Below, piece by piece: positions 7,693 through 12,008 of a DNA stretch of 12,008 nt. The position numbers and the translations under genes are program-made. Under the pieces are notes generated by a model that worked only from the letters and a program-made list of their open reading frames with translations, was not told where the DNA came from and made no database searches. Position 1 is the stretch's first letter, and each line of letters starts with the position of its first letter. This DNA is from Methanosarcinales archaeon (GTDB taxonomy: Archaea > Halobacteriota > Methanosarcinia > Methanosarcinales > Methanogasteraceae): NCBI GenBank assembly GCA_030672345.1, contig DAOVGO010000178.1:1-12008 (forward strand), in the 5' to 3' direction.

Positions 7693-7911
7693 ATGATAAC
7701 ACTTGAAGAAAAAGAGAAGATGTGGCAGGATGTGCTGAAAGAATTCCCATCCGATCCTATGCTCAGAGATCTTCATTTTATTCGAGAGTTGATGAATGCT
7801 ATAAGAAAACGGATGGCGGAGGTCACAAGCTATAAGGAGATGGGTTTGATTGCAAGAAAGGAGTTTGCAGAGTGGTTAAAGGTGCATCCGGAACTGGCAG
7901 ACGAGCGATGA
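7693..7911 (+). CDS. Small PIN-linked protein, possible antitoxin
   Basis: I do not recognise a named family. The 72-residue product is charged and predicted helical (MITLEEKEKMWQDVLKEF, then a DPMLRDLHFIREL block and a lysine/glutamate-rich tail), with no membrane segment or cysteine. A strong ribosome binding site GGAGGT (7683-7688) precedes the ATG at 7693; a TTG at 7675 would overlap the PIN gene and is less likely. The gene follows the PIN gene by 10 bp. Small acidic/basic helical partners next to PIN genes are often antitoxins, though classical VapB lies upstream of VapC, so order here is reversed. Confidence 0.6.
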   Translation: MITLEEKEKMWQDVLKEFPSDPMLRDLHFIRELMNAIRKRMAEVTSYKEMGLIARKEFAEWLKVHPELADER

Positions 7912-8084
7912 TTGGATATGGGGCTGCCATCGCCCCACAATCCATCTCGATAACGAATCATCCCCGGGCGGCACAACCACCATCCATACCCACCGCCGTC
8001 ACCATCCACCTGCTCCGCCTACCTCACACTCTGCCTCACTTCCACCACACTCTCCCCATGCGGCGCAACCGCTCGCGATACCAC
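7912..8084. other. C-rich non-coding tract before the dapF remnant
   Basis: No credible gene. From about 7971 to 8059 the plus strand is extremely poor in G (about 7 in 88 bases) and rich in CCAC/CATCC-type words, unlike anything else in the window. An open frame (7872-8231) crosses it only because stop codons are rare in such sequence. It may be decayed DNA at the cassette end or a structured transcript; I cannot tell which. Confidence 0.5.
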
Positions 8085-8249
8085 GGCGCAGTCGCATCCG
8101 CTCATGTTGCACACCAGCTCATGAAAACCGGCGACCAGGTGGTGGTGCACACCGCAGGGGGGGTGCCTCCGTGTGCTTCTTGGTGCGGATGGTGTCGCGT
8201 TCATGGAGGGCGGGGCTGTGCGGGTGTATGAGGGACGGTCGAGGTCTGA
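8085..8249 (+). pseudogene. Frameshifted remnant of the dapF 3' end
   Basis: This fragment reads GAVASAHVAHQLMKTGDQVVVHTAGG in frame, against GAVASAYVAHRLGKTCDRVVVHTAGG in intact DapF. It then loses frame because the G-run after CACCGCA has seven G instead of six. The rest continues in DNA identity through GTGTGCTTCTTGGTGCGG to the TGA at 8247-8249, with a second one-base deletion near 8231. The catalytic Cys region (C201 in DapF) and everything upstream are absent, so it cannot be functional. Several replacements (Y to H, R to Q, C to G) show it is an older or foreign allele, not a fresh copy. Confidence 0.88.
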
Positions 8250-8275
8250 TGGTCGCAGCAAAGATTTTTCAACCG
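8085..8275 (+). repeat. Right copy of the dapF 3'-end direct repeat
   Basis: Same orientation as 5987-6181 and extending past the stop to the T5 tract (8265-8269) and AACCG. Together the copies bracket about 1.9 kb holding the DUF4268, PIN and small-ORF genes. Confidence 0.88.
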
Positions 8276-8395
8276 CCTGATGAAAAAACGCTCTGACTCA
8301 ACATGGCTTTCAAACTGTGATTTTCCGAAATGATTTCGCCTTTGGGTCCCTATCTCCCTCAAACTCTTCCGATAATTCCAACAGTTTTATTTATC

Positions 8396-8411
8396 AATGT
8401 ATATATACATT
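8396..8411. promoter_or_regulatory. Perfect 16-bp palindrome upstream of ycaO
   Basis: AATGTATATATACATT is a perfect 16-bp palindrome, 43 bp before the ycaO TATA-like box. Because its core is TATATATA it could be either a regulator-binding site or a second TATA box. The flanking 8276-8395 has no gene I can support. Confidence 0.45.
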
Positions 8412-8453
8412 TCCAGCCGTGAGCGGAGTTTACACGGGGTGTGCAGGGGTTGC

Positions 8454-8459
8454 ATTAAT
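8454..8459 (+). promoter_or_regulatory. TATA-like box of ycaO
   Basis: ATTAAT in TTGCATTAATAAG is centred 29.5 bp before the ATG at 8486, the same motif and the same spacing as at cbiB and mre11. No Shine-Dalgarno sequence precedes the ATG, so a leaderless transcript is likely, and the spacing favours 8486 over the ATG at 8477 or GTG at 8462. Confidence 0.6.
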
Positions 8460-8485
8460 AAGTGACCCCACCCGAGATGAATTCC

Positions 8486-9784
8486 ATGCAGCTAAAGATC
8501 AACCATGAGATCGAATATCAGCCTGGCACACAGCGGGTGCTCGATTATGAGACGACGCTTTCCAATGTAAAAAATATCCTTCCTGATATCGGGGTGACCG
8601 GACTTACCGACATAACGCATCTTGACCGGGTCGGGATTCCGGTGGTTGCAGCGACCAGACCGAGTGCAGGGTATGGTGCGATAACCGTATACTCGGGCAA
8701 GGGCGCAACCCCCATCCATGCGCGGATCTCTGCGATAATGGAGTCCGTTGAGAGATGTTTTGCCGAGATACCTGAAACAAATGCCGATTTCAAAGATAAA
8801 CCGATTAATACAGATAGAATCAATGATTCTTATGAAAATCTGATTGGAGAGAATACAATCGACCCTGAAACCCTGTTCCTCCCGGAACCGCTTCCTGACA
8901 ACACGAAACTCGAATGGATGCCAGGGTGGGATCTGTTGAGTGAGAGCGAGGTGCTTGTCCCAGCCAATGCGGTATACCACCCCTACACCCGCGGAATGTT
9001 CATATTTCGCAGCAATACCAACGGGCTTGCCTCTGGCAACACCATCGAGGAAGCCATCGTGCACGGGTTGCTCGAGGTGATCGAGCGGGATGCCATAAGC
9101 GTGACCGAATATTCGAGGAACACGGGCAGGGAGGTTATTCTGCATGAGGACGACGGCGATGTGTATGAGCTGAAGAGCAGGTTCGAGGAGGCGGGCATCT
9201 CTGTAAAATTATGGCTTCTGCCCTCGATAACAGGGATATCGGTCGTGGTTGCTGCGCTCGACGATATCAAGACCCGGGACCCGACGATGCTGGTGATGGG
9301 TGCGGGTGCGCATCTCAAGCCAGCCCACGCAATCTATCGTGCGCTCACCGAGGCAGCACAGTTCAGGCTGTCGCAGATATCAGGTGCACGGGAGGATGTG
9401 CAGAAGCGGACAGGGTTCGTCCAGAATGCCGGGTACGAGCGGATGAAGCGGATGAACAAATTCTGGTATGTGGACGGCGAAACCATCGAGCTTGCGAAAA
9501 TTCCTGATCTCTCGTCAAACACGCCTGCAAAGGATATCGGGGCGATCACAGAGAGACTCCGCGGCGCAGCTTCACACGCAATCGTCGTTGACCTGTCCCA
9601 GCCATGGATCGATGTGCCTGTGGTCAGGACGATCATTCCGACCTTTGAACTATACACGGTGGATCGTGAGCGAATCGGCAGCCGTGCGATAGCGGCGCGA
9701 AAGGAGCAGGAGCAAGAGGCTATGCGTGTGAAACGGGATATGCAGGGACGCAGAAGGTCGAACAGAAGTGCGGGCAATCCGTGA
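8486..9784 (+). CDS. ycaO: YcaO-domain protein, methanogenesis marker 1 type
   Basis: YcaO enzymes use ATP to activate peptide backbone amides. The methanogen branch is known to make the thioglycine of McrA, the catalytic subunit of methyl-coenzyme M reductase. The 432 residues begin MQLKINHEIEYQPGTQR and contain blocks typical of this branch: TDITHLDRVGIPV (41-53), SGKGATPIHARISAIMESVER (70-90), GLLEVIERDAI (194-204) and RALTEAAQFR (285-294); the last three carry the ATP-binding acidic/arginine residues. The C-terminus is a basic charged tail without the PxPxP end of azoline-forming YcaOs. No tfuA partner is seen in the window. The start follows the promoter spacing; it is convergent with the A-type Fe-S gene. 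The McrA role is inferred from family resemblance. Confidence 0.87.
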   Translation: MQLKINHEIEYQPGTQRVLDYETTLSNVKNILPDIGVTGLTDITHLDRVGIPVVAATRPSAGYGAITVYSGKGATPIHARISAIMESVERCFAEIPETNADFKDKPINTDRINDSYENLIGENTIDPETLFLPEPLPDNTKLEWMPGWDLLSESEVLVPANAVYHPYTRGMFIFRSNTNGLASGNTIEEAIVHGLLEVIERDAISVTEYSRNTGREVILHEDDGDVYELKSRFEEAGISVKLWLLPSITGISVVVAALDDIKTRDPTMLVMGAGAHLKPAHAIYRALTEAAQFRLSQISGAREDVQKRTGFVQNAGYERMKRMNKFWYVDGETIELAKIPDLSSNTPAKDIGAITERLRGAASHAIVVDLSQPWIDVPVVRTIIPTFELYTVDRERIGSRAIAARKEQEQEAMRVKRDMQGRRRSNRSAGNP

Positions 9785-9868
9785 TCGCGGTTTTCTGCCA
9801 CCTAAATTTGCCATATCACCATGGATCGTCTGCTGCCTCGCATCTCCAGAGCCCAACAACGATTGCAT

Positions 9869-9874
9869 AAAAAA
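9869..9874 (-). terminator. Oligo-T stop after the A-type Fe-S gene
   Basis: Six A on the plus strand give a T6 run on the minus strand, 6 nt past the TAA at 9881-9883. No hairpin is evident, as is usual for archaeal intrinsic termination. It would close the minus-strand aroC-tRNA-iscA-like cluster. Confidence 0.45.
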
Positions 9875-9880
9875 TGGAAG

Positions 9881-10189
9881 TTAGCTGCATCCACAACATG
9901 AAGACTGGTTGATCACAAATCCACGACTGCCTCCCATCTCAATAAAATCGATCACAGCGCTCCGGAGCGATGGCTCGATTTTTTGGTCGATGAACGTGTT
10001 TATTCCGTCGAGATCGAGCACAACATCACGGTCATGCCGGAAATCACCCAGTTCAAGACCATAAGTCACGCCACGATCACTTATCCCTGTCACATAGATG
10101 CGCAGACCATGATCGGCGCAGTTTGCCATGTTTTCTGCTTCGATGATGGTCTTTAACTCGTTTATTGCTGGTTTGGTAATTGCTACCAC
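9881..10189 (-). CDS. HesB/IscA-family A-type Fe-S carrier-like protein
   Basis: A-type proteins bind and hand on Fe-S clusters through three cysteines. The 102-residue product has the fold pattern: MVAITKPAINELKTII at the N-terminus, GLRIYVTG (28-35), YGLELGD (43-49), and the C-terminal CCGCS with C99 and C101 as the CxC pair plus extra C98. The position of the first ligand, normally in GGCSG, reads GISDRG, with D38 in place of Cys. Start: a GTG at 10187-10189 with GGTGA five nt upstream is preferred; the GTG at 10196-10198 would add three residues (product 105). The gene lies about 40 bp downstream of tRNA-Lys on the same strand with no clear promoter between. Function as a standard Fe-S carrier is uncertain given the missing ligand. 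Confidence 0.8.
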   Translation of the reverse strand: MVAITKPAINELKTIIEAENMANCADHGLRIYVTGISDRGVTYGLELGDFRHDRDVVLDLDGINTFIDQKIEPSLRSAVIDFIEMGGSRGFVINQSSCCGCS

Positions 10190-10228
10190 GGCTCTCACCG
10201 CCTTGGTGCTATTTTCGATGCACCGAAA

Positions 10229-10302
10229 CGGGCTCGAAGGGATTTGAACCCTTGGCGAATGGGTTAAGAGCCCACCGCTCTGCCTGACTGAGCTACGAGC
10301 CC
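10229..10302 (-). tRNA. tRNA-Lys, anticodon CTT
   Basis: The minus strand folds as a complete 74-nt cloverleaf. The acceptor GGGCTCG pairs with CGAGCCC; the D-arm is AGCTCAGTCAGGCAGAGC. The anticodon stem GTGGG/CCCAT encloses loop CTCTTAA, giving anticodon CTT (lysine, AAG codons). The T-arm is AAGGG TTCAAAT CCCTT. Discriminator base is G. CCA is not encoded and there is no intron. A TATA box sits 29 bp upstream within the end of aroC. Confidence 0.97.
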
Positions 10303-10315
10303 ATCGGATGTGCTA

Positions 10316-11461
10316 TCATCGTTCAGGTATATAAGTTTTGGTGCTACAGTCTCGCAGCAGATGATCTGTCAGCACAATGGCGACCATCGCCTCGGCAACC
10401 GGAACCATCCTGGGCGGGATCGTTGGGTCGTGGCGTCCTTTTATCGTGATCTCTGCCTCGCTCATCGTCCGCAGATCAACGGTCTTCTGGGGCATGGCAA
10501 TAGACGGCGTCGGCTTGACAGCGATCCTGCACACGATCGGAGCGCCGGTCGCAAGTCCGCCAAGGATGCCGCCGGCATGGTTCGTCTCCGGCATCACAGT
10601 CCCATTAGAGTCTGAAATCCGGAACGCATCGTTCATCTCGCTTCCCCTCATCCTCGCGCACCGAAAGCCAGCTCCGATCTCGACGCCTTTCACCGCGCCG
10701 ATGCCCATCAGGGCTTTTGCAAGATCCGCATCAAGCTTATCGAAGACCGGTTCCCCGATACCAGCCGGAATGCCGGTTGCTATGATCTCGACGATGCCGC
10801 CGATACTGTCCCCATCTTCGCGCGCACTGCGTACCAGTTCGAGCATCGCAGCGCCCGCATCCGGGTCTGCACACCTGATCGGCGACTCCTCGATCCGCGC
10901 TTTCATCTCAGACATATTAGATACGACAGATACGTCAGAGATCCCGGGTGGCGCAATCTCGCACCCCCTGGCGCGGATTCCACCAAGTTCGATGACGTGC
11001 GCAACCACATCGATGCCGTGTCCTGCAAGTATCTTTCTGGCAACCGCCCCTGCAGCCACCCTTCCAACGGTCTCGCGTGCGGATGCGCGCCCGCCGCCGC
11101 GGTAATCCCTGATCCCGTACTTGATCTCATAAGGGTAATCGGCATGTCCGGGGCGCGGCGTGTGCCGCAACTCCTTATAAGGAGACGAATCGACGTTCCT
11201 GTTCCGGACGATCATCGAAATGGGAGTGCCGGTCGTCTTTCCCTCGAAGACGCCTGAAAGGATGGCGACCACGTCCGCTTCCTTCCGGGGCGTCGAGATA
11301 TCGCTCTGCCCGGGACGGCGGCGGTCGAGTTCCTTCTGAACATCCGCCTCTGCAAGCGGCATACCCGGCAGGCAGCCATCGATGACGACGCCGACCGCAG
11401 GTCCGTGGCTCTCACCCCATGTTGTTATGCGAAATATCGTTCCGAATGTGCTTCCTGACAT
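10316..11461 (-). CDS. aroC: Chorismate synthase AroC
   Basis: AroC converts 5-enolpyruvylshikimate-3-phosphate to chorismate, the last shikimate step, using reduced FMN. The 381 residues match family length. Signatures seen: GSTFGTIFRITTWGESHG at the start (GESHG 16-20), RRRPGQSDISTPRKEAD (47-63), TPRPGHADYP (101-110), GGGRASARETVGRVAAGAVA (122-141) and RMRGSEMND further on. The frame is open upstream to 11599, but the ATG at 11461 has the family start and a GGAGAT ribosome binding site (11468-11473) 6 nt upstream, so the extra 46 residues are not used. The last codons (TYIPER) contain the promoter of the following tRNA-Lys, 13 bp beyond the stop. Confidence 0.96.
   Translation of the reverse strand: MSGSTFGTIFRITTWGESHGPAVGVVIDGCLPGMPLAEADVQKELDRRRPGQSDISTPRKEADVVAILSGVFEGKTTGTPISMIVRNRNVDSSPYKELRHTPRPGHADYPYEIKYGIRDYRGGGRASARETVGRVAAGAVARKILAGHGIDVVAHVIELGGIRARGCEIAPPGISDVSVVSNMSEMKARIEESPIRCADPDAGAAMLELVRSAREDGDSIGGIVEIIATGIPAGIGEPVFDKLDADLAKALMGIGAVKGVEIGAGFRCARMRGSEMNDAFRISDSNGTVMPETNHAGGILGGLATGAPIVCRIAVKPTPSIAMPQKTVDLRTMSEAEITIKGRHDPTIPPRMVPVAEAMVAIVLTDHLLRDCSTKTYIPER
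10328..10334 (-). promoter_or_regulatory. TATA box of tRNA-Lys inside aroC
   Basis: TTATATA on the minus strand (in AAACTTATATACC) is centred 29 bp before the tRNA 5' end at 10302. It falls inside the aroC codons for Thr-Tyr-Ile-Pro near the C-terminus. Spacing and sequence are typical of archaeal tRNA promoters. Confidence 0.7.
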
Positions 11462-11772
11462 GTTTTTATCTCCAGTCTCAGCAGCAGTGCCCGCGGTGGA
11501 TTTGCGGGACATTCGTGATAATGTGCATAACTCCCGGAAATATCCTAAAAGTTTTCCCCCTTTCGGGTTTTTCGCTTTGTATTCTAAAGTCAGTCCCACA
11601 TCGAGTGGTTTCGTCAGAAACTCAGAAAGTCAGGAAACGAGGGGGACGAATACTTGCTGCCGGCACCATTGTTCACGATTCCTTCCGTTCTCGAAATCAA
11701 CAGCAAGAACGTCACCATCGTCTGCACTGATCTCGCACTCAACGAGTGGCAGTCCGATGTCTGATGCAAATG
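11462..11772. other. Intergenic region upstream of aroC, no gene seen
   Basis: Between the aroC start and the promoter at 11773 I find no credible coding frame; the plus-strand frame 11382-11852 lacks recognisable content and runs antisense through the aroC start. The aroC promoter is expected here on the minus strand; the aroC ribosome binding site at 11468-11473 is the only signal I can point to. Confidence 0.45.
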
Positions 11773-11781
11773 TTTATATAA
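11773..11781 (+). promoter_or_regulatory. TATA box of the right-edge gene
   Basis: TTTATATAA is a consensus archaeal TATA box. Transcription would start near 11803, leaving about a 50-nt leader before the ribosome binding site GGAGG (11840-11844) and the ATG at 11854. Confidence 0.6.
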
Positions 11782-11801
11782 TATGTACGTCAATTCAAAG
11801 T

Positions 11802-11827
11802 ATAATGTACGTAAGATCGTACGTTAT
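11802..11827. promoter_or_regulatory. Operator-like inverted repeat
   Basis: Arms ATAATGTACG (11802-11811) and CGTACGTTAT (11818-11827) match at 9 of 10 positions around a 6-nt centre. It covers the expected transcription start. An additional ATGTACGT lies at 11783-11790, 22 bp upstream of the same word at 11805-11812, i.e. about two helical turns. This layout suits a dimeric repressor, possibly autoregulation of the gene starting at 11854. Confidence 0.5.
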
Positions 11828-11853
11828 GAATCGAACAACGGAGGAAGAATGAT

Positions 11854-12008
11854 ATGAATACATACATAAAAACCAAAAACCCATGGGGGTGTTCAGACGA
11901 ATACAAAAAACGTATGCATCGACATGCTCAAACTGAAAGAGCAGGTAAAAGAGTTGATTTACAACGAGAAATATGCCATTCAATGGCAACACATCCGATC
12001 ACGCCACC
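11854..12008 (+). CDS. Truncated ORF at the right edge, frame uncertain
   Basis: The frame from ATG 11854 is open to the window end (MNTYIKTKNPWGCSDEY..., 51 codons), with GGAGG 9 nt upstream and a TATA box at 11773. It looks little like a protein after residue 20. The frame one base later (open from about 11868, first ATG at 11924) reads MLKLKEQVKELIYNEKYAI, far more protein-like, but that ATG has no ribosome binding site. Either a frameshift lies between about 11865 and 11910, near the A5 and C3/G5 runs, or only one frame is real. No family recognised. Confidence 0.35.
   Translation, partial: MNTYIKTKNPWGCSDEYKKRMHRHAQTERAGKRVDLQREICHSMATHPITP

Noticed and set aside
7872..8231. 119-residue plus-strand ORF
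   Set aside because: It runs out of the small PIN-linked gene frame, through the C-rich tract and into the dapF remnant. Only its DapF-like segment has meaning, as a pseudogene.
8317..8508. 63-residue ORF upstream of ycaO
   Set aside because: It crosses the palindrome, the ycaO TATA box and the ycaO start, has low-complexity serine/asparagine content and no ribosome binding site.
11382..11852. 156-residue plus-strand ORF
   Set aside because: It is antisense to the aroC start, has no family features, and its end overlaps the promoter and operator of the edge gene.
1..12008. CRISPR array
   Set aside because: No series of regularly spaced identical repeats was found; the repeats present are tandem coding repeats and a single direct-repeat pair.

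Overview
The window looks like part of a chromosome from a methyl-coenzyme M reductase-bearing euryarchaeon (a methanogen or an anaerobic alkane/methane oxidiser). The evidence is an archaeal Mre11-Rad50 pair, a CbiB of the anaerobic cobalamin route, a YcaO protein of the methanogenesis-marker-1 type, archaeal TATA boxes about 29 bp upstream of starts, oligo-T stops without hairpins, and a tRNA gene without an encoded CCA. The genus cannot be fixed from the sequence alone.

Layout. Positions 172-1122 (minus) hold cbiB. It is divergent from an overlapping plus-strand operon of mre11 (1181-2470), rad50 (2460-5381) and dapF (5378-6151). One palindromic ATTAAT box at 1149-1154 lies exactly midway between the cbiB and mre11 start codons. 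From 6152 to about 8084 there is a more AT-rich cassette: a DUF4268 protein with a PD-(D/E)XK-like N-terminus, a PIN-domain protein, a small linked ORF, and a C-rich non-coding tract. The cassette is bracketed by a direct repeat of the dapF 3' end. The left copy (5987-6181) is the functional end of dapF. The right copy (8085-8275) is a frameshifted remnant that still carries the stop and T-tract region. This looks like the scar of an insertion or recombination at the 3' end of dapF.

The right half holds a ycaO gene (8486-9784, plus), convergent with a minus-strand cluster read in the order aroC (11461-10316), tRNA-Lys(CTT) (10302-10229), A-type Fe-S protein (10189-9881). The tRNA promoter lies inside the last codons of aroC. 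The right edge (11773-12008) has a strong promoter, an operator-like inverted repeat, a ribosome binding site and the start of a truncated gene whose reading frame is uncertain.

Functionally, Mre11 and Rad50 form the double-strand-break processing complex. DapF (lysine/diaminopimelate) shares their operon by overlap only, with no obvious functional link. YcaO of this type is the thioamidation enzyme for McrA, the cofactor-F430 enzyme. CbiB makes cobamide, AroC ends the shikimate pathway, and the A-type protein may handle Fe-S clusters. The most unusual points are the Rad50 hook (CX7C instead of CXXC), the dapF-flanked cassette, the shared symmetric promoter, and the A-type protein with Asp in place of its first ligand Cys.
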